A stretch of 64,000 nt of DNA from Ilumatobacteraceae bacterium (lineage in GTDB: Bacteria; Actinomycetota; Acidimicrobiia; Acidimicrobiales; Ilumatobacteraceae): NCBI GenBank assembly GCA_021298195.1, contig JAJTEQ010000004.1, forward strand, positions 1-64,000, written 5' to 3'. Each line of letters starts with the position of its first letter. Position 1 is the first letter of the stretch. Below are positions 53,979 through 61,228 of this stretch, in pieces. Both the position numbers and the translations under genes were made by a program. A model generated the notes under the pieces. The model did no database searches, was not told the origin of the DNA, and saw only the letters and a program-made list of their open reading frames with translations.

Positions 53979-54062
53979 TCACAGTTGCAGGAGTGAGATG
54001 ATCCCCGCCACGAAAATCGCACCCAACAACAGGACCATGGTCAACGTGGTGGCGGGGCGCAT
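53979..54062 (-). CDS. Possible 27-residue single-helix membrane peptide
   Basis: ATG 54062 opens a short frame (MRPATTLTMVLLLGAIFVAG, then IISLLQL and a stop) that is nearly all one hydrophobic helix with a basic N-terminus. It sits between the acyl-CoA ligase and the SAM hydroxide adenosyltransferase on the same strand. The only upstream purine stretch is GGTGA four bases away, which is weak. It could be real or chance, and conservation in related genomes would decide. Confidence 0.35.
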   Translation of the reverse strand: MRPATTLTMVLLLGAIFVAGIISLLQL

Positions 54063-54112
54063 GCCGTCACCATAGCCGTAATCGGTGACCGGCCCGTCGG
54101 AGCACCGGACGA

Positions 54113-55003
54113 TCAGCGTGTGGGCGTGATGGTCACCGACACCGACGTCGGTGCGGGCTCACCACCCGGGGCCAGGAACACCTGGTCCCCTTCGCCGACG
54201 GTCAGTTCGGACGCGGCCGACGCCCGACCAACGGCGATGCACAACAACCCCGAGGAATCGATGACCAGACCCGCGGCCCCTTGACCGAGCGAATCGAAGG
54301 CCGACACCACCTCGAAATTGCGAACGTCGGCACCGATGGACGTGCGCACCCGAACGACCTCGTCACCGAACGCCGAACGCACGTCGTCCAACGACACGTT
54401 CAGCTGGCAATTGCCGAAACGATCGACCCACAGAACCTCGCACGACAGACCGCCGTTTTCCTCGCGCGGGATCGGCACGACTCCGGGCAACAGAACTCCG
54501 GAATCGATCGGCGTTCCGAGTTCGAACAGATCGACACCATTGCACAATGCCGCGGCGACAGGAGCCAGCACGTCGCGCGCCGCGAAAGTCGATCCGGGAG
54601 CGCTCAGATGGTGTTCGTCACGATCGAGCACGACGGCGCGACCCGCACCACCGACGAGAGCGACGCCCGGAGCCAACAATCCGTTGTCGGGCCCGAGGAA
54701 GACTCCGGCACCATCGGCCACCTCCACGCCCACCAACCGGCGATCGCTCCCGGCGCCGGGATCGACGCACGCGATCACCACACCTTCGGTGAGATACGGA
54801 ACGGCGCGCGCGAGAGCGAGCGATGCGGCGCGCACATCGAACGGTGCGATGTTGTGCGCCAGATCGATGACGGTGACGTGAGGAGCCTCCTCACGAATGA
54901 CCGCCTTCACCACTCCCACGTGCTCGGACTCCAGGCCGAGATCGGAGATGAAAGACACCGTCGAGAATCGAGACGCGGAGTGACGAGCGGATGTCCCGGA
55001 CAT
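54113..55003 (-). CDS. SAM hydroxide adenosyltransferase (DUF62 family)
   Basis: 296 residues from ATG 55003. Family marks are TVSFISDLGLESEHVGVVKAVI, IDLAHNIAPFDVRAASLAL, CVDPGAGSDRR, FLGPDNGLLAP and WVDRFGNCQLNV. These enzymes split S-adenosylmethionine to adenosine and methionine using hydroxide; the fluorinase and the chlorinase SalL are relatives. I saw no feature that marks it as a halogenase. It is preceded by a strongly structured non-coding stretch that may be its leader. Confidence 0.88.
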   Translation of the reverse strand: MSGTSARHSASRFSTVSFISDLGLESEHVGVVKAVIREEAPHVTVIDLAHNIAPFDVRAASLALARAVPYLTEGVVIACVDPGAGSDRRLVGVEVADGAGVFLGPDNGLLAPGVALVGGAGRAVVLDRDEHHLSAPGSTFAARDVLAPVAAALCNGVDLFELGTPIDSGVLLPGVVPIPREENGGLSCEVLWVDRFGNCQLNVSLDDVRSAFGDEVVRVRTSIGADVRNFEVVSAFDSLGQGAAGLVIDSSGLLCIAVGRASAASELTVGEGDQVFLAPGGEPAPTSVSVTITPTR

Positions 55004-55069
55004 GACGACAGTGTGTCTCTCCGTCGAGGAAACGGCGAGGTCTCGCGGGAAAAACCGGCCGAGAAATGC

Positions 55070-55165
55070 GACGGGGCCGGTGCCAACCCCCCGATGGCAC
55101 CGGCCCTGTCGGCGCTGCCCTTGCGGGCGCGTCTCCCGGCTGAATCAGCCGGTGGTCTTGTGACC
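55070..55165. ncRNA. Four-hairpin structured element in the 346-base gap before the SAM hydrolase gene
   Basis: Consecutive stems are seen. First, 55070-55110 is a 16-bp stem with loop ACCCCCCGA. Second, GCCC-TTGC-GGGC (55117-55128) has an outer GCG pairing. Third, CCGGCTGA/TCAGCCGG lies at 55136-55152. Fourth, GGTC-TTGT-GACC lies at 55154-55165. On the minus strand this would be the 5' leader of the SAM hydroxide adenosyltransferase gene and could be a regulatory RNA ending in the long stem. On the plus strand the C6 loop recalls the actinobacterial 6C small RNA, though only one C-rich loop is present. The rest of the gap (55166-55349) shows nothing clear. Confidence 0.5.
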
Positions 55166-55349
55166 TGTGACATACGTTAGACCCGCCACAGGCCCCGAGA
55201 AAAGTGTCACGCGAGGAAATTTTCGATGGTTGCACACTGCACGAAAACGCGCCCATTTTCACTAAATCGCTGACCTGCGACGTTCCGAGATCGGCGCCGA
55301 AAAATGTCAGCGCACCGGCGCAAACTTTTCGTCAACTTCGTTCGCGAGA

Positions 55350-56153
55350 TCAACGTCGACCGAGTTCGCGGCCACGTTCGGTGGCGGCACGCACCGCGTC
55401 GACGAAGGCTGCGCGCACGGCGTGGTTCTCGAGCACCGCGATACCGGCCGCCGTGGTGCCGCCCGGCGACGTCACGTTCGCCCGCAGCTCGGCGGGTGCC
55501 TCACCCTGGGCCAGCAACGCGGCCGATCCGGTCAACAACTGTCGCACCAATGCATCGGCGATGTCATGCGTCAGCCCGGCGGCCACTCCCGCGTCGATCA
55601 ACGCCTCGGCCACCAGGAACAAGTAGGCCGGACCGCTACCGGCCAAACCGGTGACGGCATCGAGGTGTGTTTCCTCGACGCGCACCACGGTACCCACCGA
55701 ACCGAGGATCGATTCCGCCCATTCGACATCGGAGTCCGACGCGTGTGTTCCCGCCGCGATCGCCGACGCACCTTGACGGACCATCGCCGGTGTGTTGGGC
55801 ATCGAACGCACCACCGCGACGTGATCACCAGCGGCCGCTTCGAGGGTGGCGATGGTGACCCCGGCCGCGATGGACAGGATCCGCGTTGCTCCACGTGACG
55901 CGGCCCGCGTCACGGCGCCCGGGACGTCATGGGGTTTCACCGCGATGACGGCGGCGTCGCATTCGGGAATGTCGCCCGTGACGTTCACCGCCGGAAACAT
56001 GATCGCCAACTGCTCACGACGGGCCTCGGCCACCTCCACGATGGACAAATTGGCCGGATCGACCGTGGCCGCGGCCAGCAGGCCACCCACCAGCGCGGCA
56101 CCCATGTTGCCACCACCGACCACCACCAGAGTCGACTTCGTCGCGTTGGACAT
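55350..56153 (-). CDS. proC: Pyrroline-5-carboxylate reductase
   Basis: 267 residues from ATG 56153. It reduces pyrroline-5-carboxylate to proline with NAD(P)H. The dinucleotide motif is VVVGGGNMGAALVGGLL, with AVKPHDVPGAV, VRSMPNTPAMVRQGASA, DAVTGLAGSGPAYLFLVAEALIDAGV and NVTSPGGTTAAGIAVLE following in the normal order. It is separated from neighbours on both sides, so probably monocistronic. Confidence 0.96.
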   Translation of the reverse strand: MSNATKSTLVVVGGGNMGAALVGGLLAAATVDPANLSIVEVAEARREQLAIMFPAVNVTGDIPECDAAVIAVKPHDVPGAVTRAASRGATRILSIAAGVTIATLEAAAGDHVAVVRSMPNTPAMVRQGASAIAAGTHASDSDVEWAESILGSVGTVVRVEETHLDAVTGLAGSGPAYLFLVAEALIDAGVAAGLTHDIADALVRQLLTGSAALLAQGEAPAELRANVTSPGGTTAAGIAVLENHAVRAAFVDAVRAATERGRELGRR

Positions 56154-56179
56154 GACGTCACGCTAACGCTCGGGGGCAT

Positions 56180-56226
56180 CCCGCCGGCGCCGACTTCCCG
56201 ACCGGCGCCGACGGGACACCGGCGGG
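56180..56226 (-). terminator. Hairpin downstream of the mshA-ybjN pair
   Basis: The outer arms CCCGCCGG/CCGGCGGG (8 bp) enclose two direct copies of GGCGCCGAC. The element lies 53 bases past the ybjN stop on the minus strand and just before proC. GC-rich with no T run, it is a structure-only terminator candidate. The 125-base gap holds nothing else that I can name. Confidence 0.4.
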
Positions 56227-56278
56227 TGGGCGAGGTACGGCGGTCACCGGTGACGAAGCGGATACCACACGGAATTGG

Positions 56279-56749
56279 TCAGTCGGCGAATCGCGAGGCG
56301 TACCCCAGCATCAACAGCGGTCGGAAACACTGTTCGACGTGGGCGTACATGGAGCCGACGATGCGATCGAGCTCGGACTCGGTCAGGCCGATCAACGGAA
56401 GGTCACCGCGTAGGTACACCGCATCCTCCAGACCCAACGAGAAGTGCGCACCGACCAACTTGTCGTTGCGGCGCAGCAACTGCTCGTTGAACTCGGCCAC
56501 GTTCTCCTCGGGAGCCGGCATCACGTAGGTCTCGTAACGCAGGGTGCGCTGACCGAGGGTGATCCAGACGGTGATGAAGTCCTTGGTCTCGCCACGCATC
56601 CGCACGTACCAACGAGCGCGAAACAACGGATCGGGTTCGGCGATGTCGATGGCCAGGATGGTCTGGTTCGACGCCTTCATGGCACCGAGCCATTCGTCGA
56701 TGCGGCGCTCGAGGACCGCGAGCGATTCGTCGTCGAAGAGATCGCTCAC
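56279..56749 (-). CDS. YbjN-domain protein
   Basis: 156 residues from GTG 56749, overlapping the mshA stop (GTGA). The sequence LFRARWYVRMRGETKDFITVWITLGQRTLRYETYVMPAPEE, followed by FNEQLLRRNDKLVGAHFSLG and GLEDAVYLRGDLPL, is that of the actinobacterial YbjN group (Rv0487-like), whose fold resembles secretion chaperones. The molecular role is unknown. The mshA-ybjN adjacency matches Mycobacterium tuberculosis, which supports both assignments. Confidence 0.87.
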   Translation of the reverse strand: MSDLFDDESLAVLERRIDEWLGAMKASNQTILAIDIAEPDPLFRARWYVRMRGETKDFITVWITLGQRTLRYETYVMPAPEENVAEFNEQLLRRNDKLVGAHFSLGLEDAVYLRGDLPLIGLTESELDRIVGSMYAHVEQCFRPLLMLGYASRFAD

Positions 56750-57957
56750 GAGCAGTTGACGAGAGAGCGGGCCGTGATGTCGGTGTACACGCGACGCAAG
56801 CGGGCCGCGGCGAAACTCCAGGTGTAACGACGCCCGCGTTCGGCGGCGGCGGCTCTCATGGACGCGGCCAGTGACGGGTTGCGCAGAAGATGATCGGTGT
56901 ACGCGGCGAACTGCTCGGGATCACGATCGTTCACCAGAAACCCGGTCGATCCGTGATCGACCAACGACAACAACCCGCCCACCGCGTTGGCCACCACGGG
57001 GATTCCACAGGCGGCGGCCTCGAGGGCCACCAAACCGAAACTCTCCGAACGCGACGGCACCCACACGGCGTCGGCGGCGCGATAGTAAGTGGACAAGATG
57101 TGATGCGCTTGCGGGGCGACGAAATGAACCCGCCCGTCGAGACCGAGTTCGCTGACGAGCGCGCGAACGCGCTGGACCTCGACGTCACCCTCGACACCAC
57201 TGGCACCGCCGACCACGTACAAACGCGCGTCGGCGCGACCGAGAGCGGCCAAGGCGCGCACCGCCACGTCGACTCCCTTCAACGGCTGGATGCGACCGAC
57301 GAACAACATCACCGGTCCGTCACCCATACCCAGGGCGTGGCGCGCGCCACGACGATCGCCGGGGGTGAAGAACGCGTGCTCGACGCCGGGCGCGACGATC
57401 TCGAGGCCACCGGGGGGCGTGCCGTAAAGGCGGACGAACTGCTCTTCTTCCTCGTCGCAACTGACGCAGATGGCGTCGGCGCAACCGATGATCTCGGCTT
57501 CGGCGCGCTCACGACGTTCGGACTCGGGGTCCCCGCCCTCAGCCTTCACCCGCGCCAACGTGTGGAACGTGGTCGCCAGCGGAATGCCCAGTTCGTGTTT
57601 GATGGAATGGCCGGCGATACCCGACAACCAATAGTTGGCGTGCACCACGTCGGCCGGCCGAGTGCCCCGCATGTCGTCGAGGACGAAATCGGTGAAGCGC
57701 GGGATGACGGACTCCAACTCTTCCTTGGCAAGATCGTGCGGGCCAGCGGGCACATGGACGACACGGTGATTGGGCTCCACCAGCACCTCGCGGGGAAGGC
57801 CCGGCTTCCAGTCGCGCGTGTAGGTGGTGACCTCGACGCCGGCGTGGGCCAAACCAGCCACCAGTTCGCGGACGTACACGTTCATTCCCCCGGAGTCACC
57901 GACACCCGGCTGCGCCAGCGGCGAGGTGTGGAAGGACAACATGGCCACGCGAGTCAC
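56746..57957 (-). CDS. mshA: D-inositol-3-phosphate glycosyltransferase of mycothiol synthesis (MshA-like)
   Basis: 403 residues from GTG 57957. It is a GT-B glycosyltransferase of family 4. The N-terminal loop PLAQPGVGDSGGMNVYVREL binds the acceptor, FVGRIQPLKGVDVAVRAL begins the nucleotide-sugar domain, and PSRSESFGLVALEAAACGIPVVA is the donor-site motif. MshA transfers GlcNAc to inositol-3-phosphate in the first step of mycothiol synthesis, an actinobacterial thiol. The other msh genes are not in the window. It could be another sugar transferase, but the YbjN neighbour argues for MshA. Confidence 0.87.
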   Translation of the reverse strand: MTRVAMLSFHTSPLAQPGVGDSGGMNVYVRELVAGLAHAGVEVTTYTRDWKPGLPREVLVEPNHRVVHVPAGPHDLAKEELESVIPRFTDFVLDDMRGTRPADVVHANYWLSGIAGHSIKHELGIPLATTFHTLARVKAEGGDPESERRERAEAEIIGCADAICVSCDEEEEQFVRLYGTPPGGLEIVAPGVEHAFFTPGDRRGARHALGMGDGPVMLFVGRIQPLKGVDVAVRALAALGRADARLYVVGGASGVEGDVEVQRVRALVSELGLDGRVHFVAPQAHHILSTYYRAADAVWVPSRSESFGLVALEAAACGIPVVANAVGGLLSLVDHGSTGFLVNDRDPEQFAAYTDHLLRNPSLAASMRAAAAERGRRYTWSFAAARLRRVYTDITARSLVNCS

Positions 57958-58018
57958 AGAAGGCTGAAACTACCGGCGGGCGGAAAAACTTCCCTGACCG
58001 GACCCGGAATATCCGGTT

Positions 58019-58516
58019 TCACCCCTCCAGGAGGGCGTCGACTGATGCTCCGCCGTCGCGATAACGACGCACGAGCTCGGCCGTCAACGCGTCGATGCGG
58101 TCGAACAAACGTCGGCGAATCTCCGATTGCGTGCTCTCGAACGCCCGCAACTGGACCTCGAGGGTTTCGAGAGCCGCATCATCGAGGTCGGCCATGTTGT
58201 CGAATCCCAACCGGTCGCACAGCGCGTCGAACTCGGCCAGCAGCGGGTGGTCTCCGGCCACATCGGTGTCCCGTGGCGGGCGAGCGGATCCGGTGCTCGG
58301 CGCCGGACCCACTCCCGACTTCACGATGTCCGCGGCGGTCACCGACGACCCACCCTCGCGACTGGCGCGAACAGCGGCCACCAAATCCACACGACCCTGT
58401 GCCAGACGACGCACGAACGACACCGCGTCCTCGTCCTTGCGCAACGCGTCACGCTCGGCACGGAGATCGGTCAATGACAAGGACGACGGTTCGGTTGCTC
58501 GATTCTGTTCGCTCAT
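58019..58516 (-). CDS. RsiG-like c-di-GMP-binding anti-sigma factor candidate
   Basis: 165 residues from ATG 58516, with GGAGG six bases upstream and an ATGA overlap with the gene before it. It is helical and soluble. Residues 29-44 fit the RsiG c-di-GMP motif E-x3-S-x2-R-x3-Q-x3-D exactly (Glu29, Ser33, Arg36, Gln40, Asp44). Residues 127-142 repeat it with Phe for Gln (Glu127, Ser131, Arg134, Phe138, Asp142). In Streptomyces RsiG uses two such helices to bind c-di-GMP and hold the sigma factor WhiG. Two motifs in one chain suit a monomeric RsiG. No sigma gene is adjacent. Confidence 0.75.
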   Translation of the reverse strand: MSEQNRATEPSSLSLTDLRAERDALRKDEDAVSFVRRLAQGRVDLVAAVRASREGGSSVTAADIVKSGVGPAPSTGSARPPRDTDVAGDHPLLAEFDALCDRLGFDNMADLDDAALETLEVQLRAFESTQSEIRRRLFDRIDALTAELVRRYRDGGASVDALLEG

Positions 58517-58755
58517 CGACATCCTCCGGACACTGGTGGCAATACTGCCACTTCATCCTTGTCGGTGACGGCGGTCGAACCGAGCACCGACTCTCCGTTC
58601 AACCAGATCCGACAACTCGGCAGAAGTTCGGCGAACCCCGGCCCGAAGCGCCGAACCGCTTCGCTCACCACCTCGTCGACCGTGGTTCCCGGCACCTCGG
58701 TCGACCCCACTCCGGCGATCTCGCGCGCGCGGGCGAACAGTCGAAGAGAGGCCAC
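58513..58755 (-). CDS. MoaD/ThiS-type sulfur carrier protein ending in Gly-Gly-Cys-Arg
   Basis: 80 residues from GTG 58755 (MASLRLFARAREIAGVGS). It is a beta-grasp protein of the MoaD/ThiS family, with CRIWLNGESV and DEVAVLPPVSGG near the end. Active carriers end in a free Gly-Gly that is adenylated and thiocarboxylated. This one continues with Cys-Arg, so it would need trimming. It overlaps the RsiG-like gene by four bases and is divergent from the phosphatase gene by 34 bases. No MoaE, ThiF or JAMM protease is adjacent. Confidence 0.85.
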   Translation of the reverse strand: MASLRLFARAREIAGVGSTEVPGTTVDEVVSEAVRRFGPGFAELLPSCRIWLNGESVLGSTAVTDKDEVAVLPPVSGGCR

Positions 58756-58789
58756 GTCGCCGAGCGTACCGGCAGTACCGTGGACCTTC

Positions 58790-59428
58790 GTGACGAGCAA
58801 CGCACGACATCCCGGCACCCGAGTGCTCGTCCTTCGACACGGGCAGAGCACCTGGAACGCGTTGCGCAAATGGCAGGGCCAGGCCGACCCGCCGCTCAGC
58901 GATCTCGGTCGAGCGCAGGCCCGATCGGCCGCGGGCCTTCTGGCCAACGAATGTCCCGTCTTCGATGCCGTCGTCACGAGCGACCTCGAACGAGCTCGGG
59001 TGACCGGCGAGTCGATCGCCGACATCATCGGTTGCCCCCGAGTGTCCACCGACGTGCGGTGGCGCGAGAACCATGCCGGAGAATGGCAGGGGCTCACGCC
59101 CGACGAGATCAATCGCGATTGGCCGGGCTACCTGGCCGACAACCGTCGTCCACCCAACTTCGAGAGCGAGGAGTCGACCATCGAGCGGACCGTGGCGGCG
59201 CTTTCGGACATCGCCGCCGCGCATCCCGACGGATGCGTCCTCGTGATCTCTCACGGCGGCGTCCTCCGCTTGCTGCGCCGACACTTCGGCGACCCCGACA
59301 CCCGTTTCCCCAACCTGGCCGGTGGATGGTTCGAACACGGGCCCGATGCGACGTGGCGCAACGGTTCCCTGCTCTTCCCGCTCGAACTCATCGCCGACGA
59401 ATTGCGCAACACCGGCGCAGTGGAATGA
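58790..59428 (+). CDS. Histidine phosphatase family protein (phosphoglycerate mutase-like)
   Basis: 212 residues from GTG 58790. The catalytic phospho-histidine is in VLVLRHGQSTWN, with ERARVTGESI, the acid region WRENHAGEWQGLTPDEI and the second His in VLVISHGGVLRLL. Such proteins include broad phosphatases and cofactor-dependent mutases. The alpha-ribazole phosphatase-like pattern is closer than glycolytic Gpm. The substrate is unknown. It is followed at five bases by a metallopeptidase gene. Confidence 0.88.
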   Translation: MTSNARHPGTRVLVLRHGQSTWNALRKWQGQADPPLSDLGRAQARSAAGLLANECPVFDAVVTSDLERARVTGESIADIIGCPRVSTDVRWRENHAGEWQGLTPDEINRDWPGYLADNRRPPNFESEESTIERTVAALSDIAAAHPDGCVLVISHGGVLRLLRRHFGDPDTRFPNLAGGWFEHGPDATWRNGSLLFPLELIADELRNTGAVE

Positions 59429-59432
59429 ACCG

Positions 59433-60041
59433 ATGACCCCCGAACCCGCGCCACGACTCTTCGATCCGGAACCAGTCGTCGACCTCGCCCCGTCCGAACC
59501 GGTGATCGCGACGTCGGCGTCACCCGCGGAACCCGCGGGCGACCCCTTCCGCGTCGAGGTCATCCGCTCCAAGAAGCGGCGACGCAGCATCAGCGCCCAG
59601 ATGGTGGGCGACGTGCTGCGTATCTCCATCCCCTCATGGATGAGTGCCGCCGAGGAGCGAACCAACGTCGCCGACATGGTTCGTCGTTTCCGTCGGCGCC
59701 TGGCCACGCACGACATCGATCTGACCGAGCGGGCGAGCCGGCTCGCGCGCACGTTCTCGTTGCACGCGCCCGCGTCCATCGCGTGGGCCGACAACCTCAC
59801 GTCCGTGTGGGGGCTGTGCACCCCGTCGCAATCCGACATCCGCATCTCCACCCGACTCGTCGGATTCCCCACCTGGGTCCTCGACTACGTCATCGTTCAC
59901 GAACTCGCCCACCTTCACGTGGCCGGTCACGGTCCCGACTTCTGGGCCATCGTCAATCGCTACCCGAAATCCGAACGGGCCATCGGATTCCTCATCGCCA
60001 AGTCGTCCGACGGCGACGACGATCCGGACTCGCAATGTTGA
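59433..60041 (+). CDS. YgjP-like (DUF45/WLM) metallopeptidase domain protein
   Basis: 202 residues from ATG 59433. After a Pro/Glu-rich N-terminal 40 residues and a basic strand (FRVEVIRSKKRRRSIS), the zinc motif is YVIVHELAHLHVAGHGPDFWAIV, in which HELAH and the later His bind the metal. YgjP-type proteins resemble SprT or minigluzincin proteases, and one was reported to act on UTP. It overlaps the start of the transporter gene by seven bases (ATGTTGA). Confidence 0.85.
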   Translation: MTPEPAPRLFDPEPVVDLAPSEPVIATSASPAEPAGDPFRVEVIRSKKRRRSISAQMVGDVLRISIPSWMSAAEERTNVADMVRRFRRRLATHDIDLTERASRLARTFSLHAPASIAWADNLTSVWGLCTPSQSDIRISTRLVGFPTWVLDYVIVHELAHLHVAGHGPDFWAIVNRYPKSERAIGFLIAKSSDGDDDPDSQC

Positions 60042-61228
60042 CCACCCGGTTGGTCGATCGATTCCTCGACGACTCGTACTCGGTCGAGACGCGGCGCCAC
60101 GTCTTGCCCCTCACCACCGCGCGCCTGACGGCGAACGCCTGCTTTCGCTTCGCGCCGCCTTTCCTCGCCAGCATCAGCGACGACTTCGGAATCAGCCTGT
60201 CGCGGCTCGGTCTGGCGCTGATGATCACCGAATTGGCCATGGGTGCCTCGCCCCTCCTCGGTTCGTTCGTCGATCGCATGCACCGTCGCACCGCCATGAC
60301 CGGTGGTCTGCTCGGCATCTCGGCCGCCGCCGTCGTGGCGGCATCCAGTCCGAACGTGTGGATCTTCATCGTCGGCATCCTCATGATCAGCGTGGCCAAG
60401 TTCTTCTTCGACATCGGCCTGAGCGCCTGGGTGAACGATCACGTCGACTACGAGCGACGTGGTCGCGTCATCGGCATCACCGAAACCTCGTGGGCCCTGG
60501 GTTTGCTGGTGGGCGTCACCACGATGGGATTGGTCGCCTCGCAAACGTCGTGGCGATGGGGCTACGCCGTCGGTGCGGGCGCGGTGGGACTCATGGCCCT
60601 CGTCATCGGTGCGCGTCTCGACCCCCACGACGTCGCGGGTTCGGTGCGCGACCGCAACGTGGTGGCCGCACCGATGCCCCGGCGCGGCTACCTCGTGTTC
60701 GGCGCCATGTTCTTTCTCATGGCCTCCAGTCAGGCCATGTTCGTCACCTTCGGCTCGTGGCTCGACGACGAGTTCGGATTCACCGAGGCCGGTATCGCGG
60801 CGGTGGCCTTCGGTTTGGGCGCCTTCGAGTTGTTGGCGTCCGTCACCAGCGCGCGCCGCACCGATGTGTGGGGAAAGGAACGCAGCGCCATCGCGGGCGC
60901 CATGTTGATCGTTCCCGCCGGGGTCTTGCTGGCCGTGTTGCACACCCAGCAAGTTCCGGGGCTCGTGTTGCTCGGGCTGTTCCTGCTCGGTTTCGAATTC
61001 GCCATCGTCAGCCTGTTGCCGCTGGCGGCCAACCTCATCCCCGATGCTCCCGGACGCGGGCTGGGCATCGTGCTGGCCGGCGGAATGCTGGGCCGCGCCA
61101 GCATGTCGGTGGTCGCCACCGCGACCTACGACCGATTCGGCATCGAGATCCCCGCGCTGGTGGGCGCCTCCATGGCGCTCGGCATGATTCTTTGCTTGGT
61201 GATCTTCAGCCGCGATAGCCGTTCGTGA
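60035..61228 (+). CDS. Major facilitator superfamily transporter
   Basis: 397 residues from ATG 60035 with about 12 hydrophobic helices. The loop between helices 2 and 3 reads LGSFVDRMHRRTAM, a version of the MFS A motif (G-x3-D-R-x-x-R-R). FFFDIGLSAWVNDHVDYERRGRVIGITETSWALG and a second-half loop are conserved in sugar or drug efflux members. The substrate is unknown. The 3' end overlaps nadE on the other strand by 23 bases. Confidence 0.87.
   Translation: MLTTRLVDRFLDDSYSVETRRHVLPLTTARLTANACFRFAPPFLASISDDFGISLSRLGLALMITELAMGASPLLGSFVDRMHRRTAMTGGLLGISAAAVVAASSPNVWIFIVGILMISVAKFFFDIGLSAWVNDHVDYERRGRVIGITETSWALGLLVGVTTMGLVASQTSWRWGYAVGAGAVGLMALVIGARLDPHDVAGSVRDRNVVAAPMPRRGYLVFGAMFFLMASSQAMFVTFGSWLDDEFGFTEAGIAAVAFGLGAFELLASVTSARRTDVWGKERSAIAGAMLIVPAGVLLAVLHTQQVPGLVLLGLFLLGFEFAIVSLLPLAANLIPDAPGRGLGIVLAGGMLGRASMSVVATATYDRFGIEIPALVGASMALGMILCLVIFSRDSRS

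Noticed and set aside
55004-55349. Cobalamin riboswitch
   Set aside because: One stretch resembles a B12-box, but the other conserved cobalamin elements are not seen upstream, so only a generic structured element is reported.
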